A program made the translations under genes and the position numbers. The notes below the pieces were generated by a model. That model was not told the DNA's origin. It ran no database searches and worked only from the letters and a program-made list of their open reading frames with translations. A DNA stretch of 64,000 nucleotides. Origin: Akkermansia muciniphila (GTDB lineage: Bacteria > Verrucomicrobiota > Kiritimatiellia > RFP12 > JAAYNR01). The DNA is taken from NCBI GenBank assembly GCA_945870025.1, contig CAMBQN010000004.1:1-64000 (forward strand), in the 5' to 3' direction. How positions within the stretch are numbered: the stretch's first letter is position 1; each line of letters starts with the position of its first letter. This document shows, piece after piece, positions 43,019-53,139 of this stretch.

Positions 43019-46000
43019 TCAGGCGTTGGCTTCGGCCCGTTCGCGACGCGACTCGGAGATATAGTAGATCGCCGGCAGCACGATCAGTGTCAGCGCCAGT
43101 GACGACGCCAGTCCGCCCAGGATGACGGCGGCAAGGGGACGCTGAATCTCCGACCCGCTTCCAGTGGCGTAGATCATCGGAACAAGTCCCAGCAAAGTCG
43201 TCAGCGTGGTCATCATGAGGGGCCTCAGCCGCAGCTCGCAGCCTTTGCGGACGGCGTCGGCGGTGCTCATGCCTTCCTGGCGGAGCTGGTTGAAGAAGGT
43301 CACGAGCATCACTCCGTTTTCAACGGCCGTTCCGAACAGCACGATGAACCCGATGGCCGTGGAGACGCTGAGGGTGATCTTGAGCGCAATCATCGTGAGG
43401 ATGCCGCCGACAAGGGCGAACGGCAGGTTGACGATGACGAGAAAGGCGCTTCTGACGGAACCGAGGGCGGAAAACAGCATCAGAAAGATGAGGAGGATCG
43501 AGACGGGAACGACCACCCCCAGCCGCTTCATGGCGCGCTGCTGGTTTTCGAACTGGCCGCCGTATTCGATAAAGTAGCCGGTCGGCAGCGCCAGCGTGAG
43601 CGCCTGAAGGCTGGCCTGAGTCTCCGCCACGAAGCTGCCCATGTCGCGTCCCCGGATGTTGCATTCGACGACCACGCGGCGCATTCCTTTTTCGCGGCTC
43701 ACTTGCGCGGGGCTTTCCGTCTCTCGGATCTGAGCCAGACGGGACAGCGGAACCCGTGTGCCGTCGGGCGCGACCACCAGCAGCCGTCCCAACGCCGTGA
43801 GGTCGTTGCGGGCGCTCTCGGGAAACCGGACAACTACGGCGAAACGCATCTGGCCTTCGATCATCGTGGTCGCGACCTTGCCGCCGACCGCAGTTTCAAT
43901 CAGGTCGTTGATGTCGGCGAGATCGATCTTATAGCGTGCGATGGCCTTGCGGTCCACGACGATCTCGATCTGAGCCGCGCCGGAGATTTGCTCGACCTTG
44001 ACGTCCTCTGCGCCGCGGATGCCGCTCATGAGGGAGGCCACCGTGTCCGCCTGTGTCTTGAGCACGGTCAGGTCTGCCCCGTACACTTTCACGGCGAGGT
44101 CGCTCTTGACGCCGGAAATCAGCTCGTTGACGCGCAAGGCGATGGGTTGGGAGAAGGACAGGCGCACGCCGGGAATGACCGCAAGGTTCGCCTTGATGGC
44201 GTCGACCAGGGCTTCTTTGCTGCGGCCCGTGGTCCACTCTTTCTCGGGGTGCAGCATAATGACAAAATCGTTCTGCTCCGGTCCCATGGGATCTTCGGAA
44301 ATCTCGGCGCGTCCGGTTTTCGTGACCACGGTCTCAACCTCCGGAAACGTAAGCAGCCGCTGCTCCATCACGGTCCCCACGGCGACCGACCCCTCCAACG
44401 AGGCGGACGGCAGACGCACGCAGTTGATCGCGAGCGATCCCTCGTCCAGTTGCGGCAAGAACTCCGTTCCGAGCCGGGGAATCAGAAACATCGTCGCGGA
44501 AAAGAGTAGGACCGCAACCCCAACCGTGGCCCACCTGAAACGCAGCGCGAGAGATAGAACCGGCAGGTACACGATCTTCAGGACCCGGATGCTGAAGTTG
44601 TCGCGCGTCGTCGGCCGGACCTTCAGGAAGAGCGAGCACAGAACCGGCACGATGGTGAGGGCGGCCACCAGTGACCCGGCCATGGCGAAGCACATCGTCG
44701 TCGCCAGAGGCTTGAACATCTTGCCCTCCATCTGCTCCAGCGTGAAGAGCGGCAAGAGGACGACGATGATAATCAGGATTGCAAACACGATGGGACGGGC
44801 GATTTCCGAGATAGCCTCGAAGACAATCGTGTTTTTATTCGCTTTCGTGCCCGCCCGCTCGGACAGGAGCCGGGCGATATTCTCGGTGACCACGATGGAT
44901 GCGTCGACCACCATGCCGAGGGCGAGCGCGAGTCCGCCTAGGCTCATGAGGTTGGCCGTGACGCCTTGCCAGCCCATCAGAATGAAGGTGATGAAGGCCG
45001 TGAAGGGCAGGGACAGCGCCACGATGATCGCGCCGCGGGCGTTGCCCAGGAACATGAACAGGACGAGCACCACGAAAAGTCCGCCTTGCATCAGCGCGTC
45101 GCTGACGGTCTTGATGCAGGCCTGAATCAGCGCGGTGCGGTCGTAGAACGGTTTGAGGATGACGTCCTTGGGCAGGCTGGCTTGAATCGCCGGGATGGCT
45201 TTCTTGACGCTGTCCACGACGAACTTGGAGTTCGCCCCGCGCAGCATGATCACCATGCCGGCGACCGTCTCGCCTTTGCCGTCCTTGGAGACCGCGCCCT
45301 GTCGCGTCTGGGGTCCGATCCGCACGTCGGCCACATCTTTCAGATAGACGGGTGTCCCGTCTTTCGCGTGGAGCACGACATCCTCAATATCGGAGATGGA
45401 CTGGAACAGGCCGACGCCACGGACATACGACTGTTCCCATCCTTGCGTCAGAAAACTACCGCCAGCATTGGCGTTGTTTCGCTCGATCCCCGAGAGCACG
45501 TCCGGCAGCGTGAGCTTATACTTCAGCAGACGCGCGGGATCGACCAGCACCTGGTACTGCTTGACGAACCCGCCGAAGCTGTTGACCTCGTTGACACCGA
45601 CCAGCGAACGCAGTTGCGGCGAGACCAGCCAGTCCTGGAGGGTCCGCAGTTCCATGGGCGAACGGGTGTCGCTCTCCAGCGTGTACTGGTAGATCTCGCC
45701 GAGCCCCGTGCTGATCGGCCCCATTTCGGGCTCGACGCCGGCGGGGAGTTCTTCCTTCGCCGACTGCAGCCGCTCAAAGACCAGTTGCCGCGCGAAATAG
45801 GTGTCGACGTCGTCCTCAAAGACGACGATGACCTGCGAGAAGCCCGCCTTGGACATGGAGCGCACTTGGCGGACTTTGGGCAGCCCCTGTAGCGCCTTCT
45901 CCACGGGGAACGTGACCCGCTGTTCGACATCGACCGAGGCGAGACCGGGCGCATCAGCCAACACCATGACCTGAACGTTGGTGACGTCCGGAAATGCGTC

Positions 46001-46108
46001 GATGGGCAGCATCCGCCAAGCGACCACGCCAGCCACGGATACGGCGGCGGCGGCCATGAGGACCATGAGCCGCTGCGTCAAAATGAATTTGATGAACGTG
46101 TTCAACAT
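43019..46108 (-). CDS. Heavy-metal efflux RND transporter, CusA/CzcA family
   Basis: 1029 residues, the usual length, start after AAGGAG. Typical features: N-terminal helix, large periplasmic loops, and helix IV with LALALGMVVDASIVVTENIARLL, the HME-RND proton-relay signature with Asp and Glu. GTEFLPQLDEGSL precedes the second half, and NGVMLVTFFNQLR is near the C-terminus. It exports metal ions or biocides from the periplasm and cytoplasm by proton antiport, in complex with the adaptor and TolC-type genes immediately upstream. CusA (Cu/Ag) and CzcA (Co/Zn/Cd) cannot be told apart by eye. It is the last gene of the minus-strand four-gene operon. Confidence 0.93.
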   Translation of the reverse strand: MLNTFIKFILTQRLMVLMAAAAVSVAGVVAWRMLPIDAFPDVTNVQVMVLADAPGLASVDVEQRVTFPVEKALQGLPKVRQVRSMSKAGFSQVIVVFEDDVDTYFARQLVFERLQSAKEELPAGVEPEMGPISTGLGEIYQYTLESDTRSPMELRTLQDWLVSPQLRSLVGVNEVNSFGGFVKQYQVLVDPARLLKYKLTLPDVLSGIERNNANAGGSFLTQGWEQSYVRGVGLFQSISDIEDVVLHAKDGTPVYLKDVADVRIGPQTRQGAVSKDGKGETVAGMVIMLRGANSKFVVDSVKKAIPAIQASLPKDVILKPFYDRTALIQACIKTVSDALMQGGLFVVLVLFMFLGNARGAIIVALSLPFTAFITFILMGWQGVTANLMSLGGLALALGMVVDASIVVTENIARLLSERAGTKANKNTIVFEAISEIARPIVFAILIIIVVLLPLFTLEQMEGKMFKPLATTMCFAMAGSLVAALTIVPVLCSLFLKVRPTTRDNFSIRVLKIVYLPVLSLALRFRWATVGVAVLLFSATMFLIPRLGTEFLPQLDEGSLAINCVRLPSASLEGSVAVGTVMEQRLLTFPEVETVVTKTGRAEISEDPMGPEQNDFVIMLHPEKEWTTGRSKEALVDAIKANLAVIPGVRLSFSQPIALRVNELISGVKSDLAVKVYGADLTVLKTQADTVASLMSGIRGAEDVKVEQISGAAQIEIVVDRKAIARYKIDLADINDLIETAVGGKVATTMIEGQMRFAVVVRFPESARNDLTALGRLLVVAPDGTRVPLSRLAQIRETESPAQVSREKGMRRVVVECNIRGRDMGSFVAETQASLQALTLALPTGYFIEYGGQFENQQRAMKRLGVVVPVSILLIFLMLFSALGSVRSAFLVIVNLPFALVGGILTMIALKITLSVSTAIGFIVLFGTAVENGVMLVTFFNQLRQEGMSTADAVRKGCELRLRPLMMTTLTTLLGLVPMIYATGSGSEIQRPLAAVILGGLASSLALTLIVLPAIYYISESRRERAEANA

Positions 46109-46131
46109 AAAATGCTCCTTAATGCATACGC

Positions 46132-47388
46132 TTAATCTGCGCAGCCGGCTCCCATTTTTGCACGCAGAACGTCGGACTTGAGGACGAACGCACCTTCCGT
46201 GACGATCGGCGTGCCTTTCTTCAGCCCTCGGATGATCTCGACGCTGTCGGCGAAATACCGGCCACAGTCAACATCCGTGCGCAATGCAAAGCCGTCGCGA
46301 ACCATGCAAAACACGAAGTTTTTCCCTTCGTCGGACATCAGTGCGCTTTTAGGGACGGCAATCACTTGCTCCGGCGTCTCAAACACGACGTTGGCCGAGC
46401 AGAACATGCCGGGGCGCAAGAGACCCTCGGCGTTACTCAGAACGGCGCGGATTTTGACCGTGCGGGTGTCCTCGTCCATGATCGCTCCGATCAGATCGAT
46501 GGTGCCTTCGAAAATCCGTTCCGGGAGCGAAGACACCTTGACCTGCACACGAAGGGCGCTTTTGTTCGCCGCAGCGGTCAGGGAGGGAAGGTCATTTTCG
46601 TAGACCTCCAGCCAGACCCAGACGGACGATAGATCCGCGACGGTCAGGACGTCCTGGCCCCTTTCGATGGTTTCGCCGTTGTTCAGGTGTTTCTGGATCA
46701 CGGTGCCGTTCTGAGGCGCCAGCACCGGCAGCACGCTCGGTTTGCCGGCCTGTCCGTCCGCCGTCAGCGTGTCGATGGCTGTAGCGTCCAGCCCCATGAC
46801 GGCGAGGGCGTTTCCGGCCGACTCGAGTTCCACGCGGTATTCGTCGTATTTCATCTGCGCATCCACCAAGTCGGCCTCGGGGCTGAGCTTCTGGGCGACG
46901 AGCGATTTTTCGCGATCAAGATTCTTCAGCGCGAGGGCGGCGAGCGTCTTGTTCTTGCGGTAGGTGCCGATGGCAAGCCCGAGTTCGGGGCTTTCGATCT
47001 CGAACAGCACGTCGCCGGTTTTGACCGTTTTTCCCAAAGCAGCCATGATGGCGCGGACGGTGCCGGCTACGCGGGGCGAGATATGCGTCAGGGACGTGTC
47101 GTTCAGCACGATTTCCCCGTGGAGCGGCAACAGCGACTGGGCGTTTTGCAGGGTGACGGGTCGGATTGTCAGCAGCCCGTTGGTTTTACCCGCCGTGCGG
47201 ATCAACGAGGGATCCAGCTTCACGAGTCCGAGTTCGTAGCGACATTCGTCGCAGGAGTAATGAGGGATCTTGCATTCGCACTCGACGGTGAAGAGTTCGT
47301 CCAGCGTGCGTGCTTGAGTTTGGCATTCTTCCGCGAGTAACGGGAAGACGAGCAGGGAGATCAGGGAGAGCGTGGTTTTGTTGTTCAT
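46132..47388 (-). CDS. RND efflux periplasmic adaptor (CusB/CzcB type) with Cys-rich N-terminus
   Basis: 418 residues from ATG 47388; the frame reaches a TTG at 47427, but the ATG begins a proper signal sequence (TTLSLISLLVFPLLAEECQ). Directly after it lies a Cys-rich metal-binding-like segment (VECECKIPHYSCDECRYELG). The membrane-fusion architecture follows: beta-barrel and lipoyl halves (LTHISPRVAGTVRAIMAALG, VLPVLAPQNGTVIQK) around a helical hairpin (about 160-210), then TVADLSSVWVWLEVYE and RPGMFCSANVVF. It links the RND pump to the outer-membrane channel. The Cys motif suggests a soft-metal substrate; which metal is not shown. Confidence 0.9.
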   Translation of the reverse strand: MNNKTTLSLISLLVFPLLAEECQTQARTLDELFTVECECKIPHYSCDECRYELGLVKLDPSLIRTAGKTNGLLTIRPVTLQNAQSLLPLHGEIVLNDTSLTHISPRVAGTVRAIMAALGKTVKTGDVLFEIESPELGLAIGTYRKNKTLAALALKNLDREKSLVAQKLSPEADLVDAQMKYDEYRVELESAGNALAVMGLDATAIDTLTADGQAGKPSVLPVLAPQNGTVIQKHLNNGETIERGQDVLTVADLSSVWVWLEVYENDLPSLTAAANKSALRVQVKVSSLPERIFEGTIDLIGAIMDEDTRTVKIRAVLSNAEGLLRPGMFCSANVVFETPEQVIAVPKSALMSDEGKNFVFCMVRDGFALRTDVDCGRYFADSVEIIRGLKKGTPIVTEGAFVLKSDVLRAKMGAGCAD

Positions 47389-47430
47389 AAGCGGTGTCCG
47401 TGTTGATAGTTTGAGTGAAGGGGCCAATCG

Positions 47431-48714
47431 TTAGTTGCCCGTGTGGTTTTCGACTGTGCTGGCGGATAGCCGATCCAGTTCGATCCGGCAGGCGTGATAG
47501 TCGATTTCGGTGTCGCTGACGCTGCGCCGCGCTTCGGCCAAGGTGCGGCGGGCTTCGATCACGTCGAGGTATCCTGCTTTGCCCTGTTCGTGCGCCTGTT
47601 TGACAAAGGCCAGCACGCGTTCGGCCGATGGCATGACCGTTTCACGCAAGCGCGCGTCTTTGGCGGCGAGCGCCTGGAGGCGGGCGTAGAGCCGGCGGAG
47701 TTGTCCTTCATTCTGGAGCCGCGCGGCGGCGGCCTCCAGCCGGGCGGCTTCTGCGTCGGCCACGGCGGCGCGCACGGCCTCGCGGTTGCGATTGACCAGC
47801 GGCAGTTCGAAGCCGACTCCAGCGATCAAGCCGAAACCGTCGGACGCCTCCAAGCGCCGCACGCCTGCGGCGACTTCGAGGTTCGGCAGGCGCGCGGCCT
47901 CTTCGGACCGGAGCTTGGCTTCGAACGCCCGTGTTTGTGAATCGGCAGCAAGCAACGCGGGGGTTGCCGCTGCCTGCAGCACCAGCGTGTCCACAGACGG
48001 CATCGCGGCGGCGGGAATGTCGAGGGTGCCCGCCACGGCGTCGAACGTCGGATCGGTTTCACCCCAGAGCAACGCCAGCGCGCGCACGCTGTCTTGCTGC
48101 TCCGCCTGCCGCTCCTGTACATCGAGCGCCGCCCGGGCGGTTTCGGTGCGGGCGCGTTCGGTTTCCATTCCGGTGGTCTTGCCACCCTGTTCACGAGCGA
48201 GGACGACCGATTCGGTTTCGCGGACCAAGGACAGGATCTCCTCTGCAAGGCGGACCTGCTCTTGGGCGGTCAGCACCGCCAACACCGCGCGGCGGGTGTC
48301 GAACAGCAGCTCGCGGCGTCTGACGGATTCCTCGGCGCGGCTGACTGCGGCGTCGGCTTGGGCGGCAGCGGTCCGGTGTCGGCGCTTGTCGCCGAGTTCA
48401 ATCTCCTGGCTGAAGGAGACCGTGCTTTCTGCAGCTTTGAACTCCTCCGCTTCGCCAGATCCCGCAACCGTTTCGATCTCGGTTTGGAGTCTCGGATTAA
48501 GCCGGCGCGCGGCTTGCTTTGCGCGGTTGTCAGCCGCTTCTGTTTTGTAAACGCCGGCTTTAAGTTCCGGGTTTCGCTCCGCGACGCGCCGCAGACACTC
48601 GGCCAGCGTCACGGTACGTGATGTCGCGGGATCGGCCGCGAGAAGCGTAAAAGACGGGATGAAAGCGAAAGACAACAGGCACGCGAGTGCCCGGTAGGGA
48701 ATAGACAACGACAT
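47431..48714 (-). CDS. TolC-family outer-membrane efflux protein (CzcC/CusC type)
   Basis: 427 residues with a signal peptide (LACLLSFAFIPSFTLLAADP), start after GGAAGGTC. Two duplicated OEP halves rich in Ala/Glu/Arg heptads form the periplasmic alpha-barrel (SRTVTLAECLRRVAERNPELKAG at the start; EQGKAGYLDVIEARRTLAEARR near the end). It would be the outer-membrane exit duct for the pump. It starts 77 bp after a small Cys-rich gene and its stop is 42 bp before the adaptor start. Confidence 0.92.
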   Translation of the reverse strand: MSLSIPYRALACLLSFAFIPSFTLLAADPATSRTVTLAECLRRVAERNPELKAGVYKTEAADNRAKQAARRLNPRLQTEIETVAGSGEAEEFKAAESTVSFSQEIELGDKRRHRTAAAQADAAVSRAEESVRRRELLFDTRRAVLAVLTAQEQVRLAEEILSLVRETESVVLAREQGGKTTGMETERARTETARAALDVQERQAEQQDSVRALALLWGETDPTFDAVAGTLDIPAAAMPSVDTLVLQAAATPALLAADSQTRAFEAKLRSEEAARLPNLEVAAGVRRLEASDGFGLIAGVGFELPLVNRNREAVRAAVADAEAARLEAAAARLQNEGQLRRLYARLQALAAKDARLRETVMPSAERVLAFVKQAHEQGKAGYLDVIEARRTLAEARRSVSDTEIDYHACRIELDRLSASTVENHTGN

Positions 48715-48791
48715 GTGGAAACGACCTTCCGACAGAGATGTTCAAGCACGCACACGGATCAGCAGGAGCGAGAGCCCCTCTGGACAGCAGT

Positions 48792-49082
48792 CTAGCTGAT
48801 CGTGAGCGGTGGTCGGAAGATGTCAGTGGGCAGAAGCAGGGCGCGTAGTATTTCATCCTGCGAAGGGACGTGCGCCGTCTCGATCGTAACGATGCAGGCC
48901 GGCAGATCGCCGGACAGATCAATGGAGGAATGGCAGATGCAGGAGCAGACGGTCTCGGATGCCGAATCTTCGCACGACGCATTATCGCTATGGCAGAGCA
49001 CGTTGTGGGAAGCCGTTTGAAACCAAACGGCAACCGTAACCAGAGCCAAAACTCGTAAATACTTATTCCACGCCCGTGCCAT
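48792..49082 (-). CDS. Small exported Cys-rich protein leading the metal-efflux operon
   Basis: 96 residues from ATG 49082, chosen because AAAAGG lies eight bases upstream; earlier ATGs at 49100 and 49172 lack this. A signal-like helix (YLRVLALVTVAVWFQTASH) is followed by a Cys cluster (VLCHSDNASCEDS, TVCSCICHSS) and then DLPACIVTIETAH. Not a family I recognise. The spaced Cys and His residues and the position at the head of an RND metal-efflux operon suggest metal sensing or chaperoning in the periplasm, which is inference. Confidence 0.6.
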   Translation of the reverse strand: MARAWNKYLRVLALVTVAVWFQTASHNVLCHSDNASCEDSASETVCSCICHSSIDLSGDLPACIVTIETAHVPSQDEILRALLLPTDIFRPPLTIS

Positions 49083-49251
49083 GCGAAGTACCTTTTCCAT
49101 GCGAAGGCCCGCAAAGATACCGTATTGTTTCAGGATGTCAATGATAATGATCGGGCCGTGGGTAATCGGCAAGCCACAGGGGTGCGTTCAGTTAACCGAG
49201 TTAACCGATTACCTGATTATTCAAATATACCCTTTACAAGGGTTCATCGTT

Positions 49252-49270
49252 ATGAGATACTATATCTCAT
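49252..49270 (+). promoter_or_regulatory. Inverted repeat upstream of cysH, possible operator
   Basis: ATGAGATA-CTA-TATCTCAT, a perfect 8-bp dyad with a 3-nt centre, 38 bp before the cysH start in an AT-rich leader. A second small dyad (CCCTT-TAC-AAGGG, 49230-49242) and GTTAACCGAGTTAACCGATT (49192-49211, a GTTAACCGA direct repeat) lie just upstream. The position suits a sulfur- or Fe-S-responsive repressor site; no regulator gene is nearby and the protein is unknown. Confidence 0.4.
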
Positions 49271-49307
49271 TCATAGACTTACTAGGCTATCAGTTAAGCG
49301 AGGTTAC

Positions 49308-50021
49308 ATGACGCAATCGATAATCGGAAACTTGGCAGGATACAATGGAGATGGCGCTGCAGAAAGTGTTGTGCGTTGGGCGTTGGAGAGATTCCACCCT
49401 CGGCTCGCCATTGCCACCAGTCTGCAGGATTCGGTCCTCATCCATCTGGCCATGCGCGTCCGCCAGGACATCCGCGTGTTTTCGCTCGACACCGGCCGCC
49501 TCCCGGAAGAGGCGTATGTGTGCGCCGACGAAATCCGGCAGCGGCTCGGCGTACGGATCGAATGGTATTTTCCCAGGCATGAAGCTGTTGAGAAGCTGGT
49601 GACGGAAAGAGGGCCATTCTCTTTCAAGCATAGCCTGAATGACCGGCGGGAGTGCTGCCATGTCCGGAAGGTCGAACCGCTGGGCCGGGCGCTGGACGGA
49701 TTGGATGCCTGGATGACCAGCCAGCGCAGGGATGAAAGCGTCACCCGCGGAACTCTGGCCACGATCGAGCGGGACGAGGCGCATGGCGGCATCGTCAAGA
49801 TCAATCCGCTCGCAGATTGGACCGCCAACGACATTCGCGCCTACTTGCGCAAGCATGATTTGCCTTACAATCGGCTGCTGGACCGGGGTTATCCATCCAT
49901 CGGCTGTGCCTGCTGTACGCGGGCGGTGGAGCCGGGAGAAGATCCACGAGCCGGACGCTGGTGGTGGGAGAGTGCCGAACATAAAGAGTGCGGATTACAT
50001 CAGAAGGGAGCGCAATCATGA
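49308..50021 (+). CDS. cysH: Assimilatory APS reductase, [4Fe-4S] CysH type
   Basis: 237 residues from ATG 49308 (GAGG just upstream). The frame reaches further back but that part crosses the operator region. The iron-sulfur motif of APS-type enzymes is complete: ECCHVRK and GCACCTR, giving the CC...CxxC set. The catalytic C-terminal Cys is in KECGLH. Substrate-loop elements include [12 protein letters not shown] and [16 protein letters not shown]. The enzyme reduces adenosine 5'-phosphosulfate to sulfite with thioredoxin. PAPS reductases lack the CC/CxxC cluster, so APS is the likely substrate, consistent with the degenerate kinase domain on CysN. The stop overlaps the cysD start (ATGA). Confidence 0.92.
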   Translation: MTQSIIGNLAGYNGDGAAESVVRWALERFHPRLAIATSLQDSVLIHLAMRVRQDIRVFSLDTGRLPEEAYVCADEIRQRLGVRIEWYFPRHEAVEKLVTERGPFSFKHSLNDRRECCHVRKVEPLGRALDGLDAWMTSQRRDESVTRGTLATIERDEAHGGIVKINPLADWTANDIRAYLRKHDLPYNRLLDRGYPSIGCACCTRAVEPGEDPRAGRWWWESAEHKECGLHQKGAQS

Positions 50022-50899
50022 ATCCTTTGGACAAACTTGAGGCAACCAGTGTACACATCCTCCGGGAATCGTATCGGGAATTCAAAAGCCTGGTGATGCT
50101 CTGGTCAATCGGCAAGGACAGCACCGTGCTGCTGTGGCTGGCGCGCAAGGCTTTCTTCGGCCATGTGCCTTTTCCGCTGATGCACGTCGACACCCATTTC
50201 AAGATCCCTGAGATGATCGCCTACCGTGATCGGCTGGCGCTGGAACTGCATCTCGATCTAATCGTGGGGCAAAACAAGCCCGCGCTCGACGCGAAGCAGA
50301 CGTTCCCCGATGGCAAGCTGTCGCGTATGGCGTGCTGCCGCTCGCTCAAGAGCGAGGCGCTGAAACACACCCTGTCCGGGGAATGGCCCCGGTTGCGTAT
50401 GGATCACGACGCGGGCCGCCTGGTGGAGGAGAAACATCCGGAACCCTTCACGGGCGTGATCGTGGGCGCGCGGGCGGACGAGGAGGGGAGCCGTTCCAAG
50501 GAGCGCTACTTCTCGGCGCGCGATCAGCAGCACGAATGGGATGTGGGCGATCAGCCGCCGGAGCTGTGGAAACAGTACAAGACGGACTTTGCGCCCGGCA
50601 CGCACGTACGGATTCACCCGCTGCTCGATTGGACGGAGCTGAATATCTGGGAATACATCGAACGCGAAAACATCCCCATCATCTCGCTCTACTTTGATCG
50701 AGGCGAGGGGAGACGCTACCGGTCGCTGGGCTGCTTCCCCTGCACCAGTCCCGTGGAGTCCACCGCCCGGAATGTGTCGGAGATCATCGGAGAATTGCGC
50801 AGCGGAAAGTTTGCCGACATCGCCGAGCGCTCCGGCCGCGAGCAGGACAAGGAAGATGGCGGTGGGCTGGAAACCCTGAGGAGGGGCGGGTACATGTAG
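50018..50899 (+). CDS. cysD: Sulfate adenylyltransferase subunit 2
   Basis: 293 residues from ATG 50018 (AAGGGAG upstream, overlapping the cysH stop). PP-loop ATPase signature [17 protein letters not shown], then [28 protein letters not shown] and the C-terminal [20 protein letters not shown], all diagnostic of CysD. It adenylates sulfate to APS, driven by GTP hydrolysis on CysN encoded next. About 50 bp separate it from cysN. Confidence 0.95.
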   Translation: MNPLDKLEATSVHILRESYREFKSLVMLWSIGKDSTVLLWLARKAFFGHVPFPLMHVDTHFKIPEMIAYRDRLALELHLDLIVGQNKPALDAKQTFPDGKLSRMACCRSLKSEALKHTLSGEWPRLRMDHDAGRLVEEKHPEPFTGVIVGARADEEGSRSKERYFSARDQQHEWDVGDQPPELWKQYKTDFAPGTHVRIHPLLDWTELNIWEYIERENIPIISLYFDRGEGRRYRSLGCFPCTSPVESTARNVSEIIGELRSGKFADIAERSGREQDKEDGGGLETLRRGGYM

Positions 50900-50950
50900 G
50901 AGCGTCCGGAAATCGGGAATTGCAAAGCCGTTGGGAAATGGAGCATGACC

Positions 50951-52753
50951 ATGAATGAACCGAATGAGCAGATCAGCATCGTGATGGCGGGCCATGTGGA
51001 CCATGGCAAGAGTACAGTCATCGGCCGACTATTGGCGGACATCGGCGCGCTGCCGAAAGGCAAGCTGGAACAGGTGCAGGCCATGTGCCGTCGAAACGCC
51101 AGGCCGTTTGAATATGCCTTCCTACTGGACGCCCTCAAGGACGAGCAGGCGCAGGGCATTACCATTGACGCGGCGCGGTGTTTTTTTCGCACCGAGAAAA
51201 GGCATTACACCCTGATTGACGCGCCCGGCCATATCGAGTTTTTGAAAAACATGATCACCGGCGCGTCGCGCGCGGAAGCGGCGCTTCTGACCATCGACGC
51301 CAAGGAGGGCGTTCGCGAAAACAGCAAGCGGCATGGATACATGCTTTCCATGCTGGGACTGCGCCAGCTCGCCGTGCTCGTCAACAAGATGGATCTCGTG
51401 GATTACAGCCAGGAGGTGTTTGACCGCATTCGCGCGGAGTACACCGCGTTCCTAGGGCGCCTAGGGATCGTTTCGGTGAGCTTTATACCGGTGAGCGGTA
51501 TGCAGGGCGTGAACATTGCCGCACGCTCATCGGCGACGCCGTGGTACACCGGGCCGACGCTGCTGGAGCAGATTGACGGCTTCCAGCGCAGAGAGTTCCC
51601 GCACGCCCTGCCGTTCCGTCTGCCCGTGCAGGACATCTACAAGTTTACCGAACAGGGCGACGAACGCCGGATCGTAACCGGCACCATCGAGACGGGGACG
51701 ATCGCGGTGGGCGACGCCGTGGTATTCCAACCCTCCGGCAAAACCTCGCGGGTCGCCTCCATTGAGTATTTCAACGGCCCCGTCAAGCAGACGGCCGCGG
51801 CTGGAGAAGCCCCGGGGTTCACGCTCGACACCCAGATCTACATCAAACCCGGCGAGTGGATGGTCAGGCAGGGTGAGCCGCCGTTGCAGGTTGGCACACG
51901 GTTCCGCGTGAACTTGTTCTGGATGGGGCGCGCGCCCATGATCCGGGATCAGGTGTACAAACTGAAATTGGGCGCGCTGCGCTCCCCCGTGAAGCTGGTC
52001 CAGGTGCTGGCCGTGCTCGACGCTACCGAGTTGGGGACGGTGGTCGACAAGCAACAGGTCGACCGGCACGACGTGGCGGAGGTCATTCTGGAGACGCCCA
52101 AGCCCGTGGCGTTCGATGAGGTCAGCGCTATCGAGCAGACCGGCCGCCTGGTGATCGTGGACAACAACGAGATCGCCGGAGCGGGCATCATCCTCGCCGG
52201 TGTGGCCGCTCGAGAGTCCACGCTGCAGGAACACATCCGCGCACGGGAAATTGCGTGGAAGAGCAGCGCCATTTCCACGGTCGAGCGATCGGCGGCCTAT
52301 GGCCACGGCGCGAAGTTCGTCGTCTTCACGAGTGCCGATGCAGCCGTCGGCGAGGCCTTCGCGCGCGCCTTGGAACGCAACCTGTTTGCGTTGAAGTTCA
52401 AGGCGTATTACCTCGGCATGGAGAACGTCACCCGCGGACTTGACGCGGACCTGCGGCCGGATGGCGACCTCCGCGACACGCCCATTCGGCGGTTGGGCGA
52501 ACTGGCACGGATTCTCACCGATTCAGGGCAGATCTTCATCACCTCGGTGTCGGACGTTGATGACTACGACCTGAAGACGCTGGAACTCCTCAACAGCCCC
52601 CACGAGATCCTGACGATCAACATCGGCGAGAATCGGTTCTCCGAATTCGGTCCGAGTCTGAACCTCGACGCGACGGCGGATATTGCACAGGGGGTCGGGC
52701 GCGTCTGCGAGCTGCTCCGGCAGAAGCACGTGATTCTGGAATATCAGATCTAA
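50951..52753 (+). CDS. cysN: Sulfate adenylyltransferase subunit 1 (CysN GTPase) with degenerate APS-kinase-like tail
   Basis: 600 residues from ATG 50951, which has GGAG seven bases upstream; an ATG six bases earlier is too close to it. The translational-GTPase domain is intact: [32 protein letters not shown]. After two beta-barrels, the region from about 430 on aligns with CysC of CysNC fusions, but the P-loop (normally GLSGAGKST) reads [16 protein letters not shown] and the DGDNVR motif reads GMENVTRG. Kinase activity should be lost. The domain keeps its length (about 170 residues), so it may serve structurally. With CysD this makes APS. Confidence 0.92.
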   Translation: MNEPNEQISIVMAGHVDHGKSTVIGRLLADIGALPKGKLEQVQAMCRRNARPFEYAFLLDALKDEQAQGITIDAARCFFRTEKRHYTLIDAPGHIEFLKNMITGASRAEAALLTIDAKEGVRENSKRHGYMLSMLGLRQLAVLVNKMDLVDYSQEVFDRIRAEYTAFLGRLGIVSVSFIPVSGMQGVNIAARSSATPWYTGPTLLEQIDGFQRREFPHALPFRLPVQDIYKFTEQGDERRIVTGTIETGTIAVGDAVVFQPSGKTSRVASIEYFNGPVKQTAAAGEAPGFTLDTQIYIKPGEWMVRQGEPPLQVGTRFRVNLFWMGRAPMIRDQVYKLKLGALRSPVKLVQVLAVLDATELGTVVDKQQVDRHDVAEVILETPKPVAFDEVSAIEQTGRLVIVDNNEIAGAGIILAGVAARESTLQEHIRAREIAWKSSAISTVERSAAYGHGAKFVVFTSADAAVGEAFARALERNLFALKFKAYYLGMENVTRGLDADLRPDGDLRDTPIRRLGELARILTDSGQIFITSVSDVDDYDLKTLELLNSPHEILTINIGENRFSEFGPSLNLDATADIAQGVGRVCELLRQKHVILEYQI

Positions 52754-52761
52754 GGAACACC

Positions 52762-53076
52762 ATGGAAACACATTTGCGAAGTTGGACGAAGTCCGTCACG
52801 TGGCGGCTGATTGGTATCGTAATGCTGGGAGGCCTTTCGTATGCTATGACGCGTGACTGGAAACAAACCACGATCATCACGACCGTGTTTCATACGCTGC
52901 GCTTTGTCCTGTACTACTTTCATGAACGCATCTGGACGCGCATCAGGTGGGGCACGAAGCTGCACCCGTTGTCGCACTTGCCGGTCCGGGAGGACCTGAC
53001 GTCAGACGATCACCAGGCGATCCGGAAGTTGCTGGAAGAGCGGCAATGCCTGTCCGGCACGGAGTATGAAATCTAA
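52762..53076 (+). CDS. DUF2061 membrane protein
   Basis: 104 residues, start after AAGGA, 8 bp behind cysN. Two hydrophobic segments (about 14-30, WRLIGIVMLGGLSYAM; about 37-55, TTIITTVFHTLRFVLYYFHE) and the family's TKSVTWR..G ... YYFHERIWTRIRWG. DUF2061 genes are often found with cysNC genes; the function is unproven. The protein has a longer C-terminal tail (about 40 residues) than minimal family members. Confidence 0.85.
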   Translation: METHLRSWTKSVTWRLIGIVMLGGLSYAMTRDWKQTTIITTVFHTLRFVLYYFHERIWTRIRWGTKLHPLSHLPVREDLTSDDHQAIRKLLEERQCLSGTEYEI

Positions 53077-53139
53077 AGCGGGAAGGACAGGAGGTGCTGT
53101 CCGGTCATTGACGATTACTGAACGGAAGGAGACAATCGG

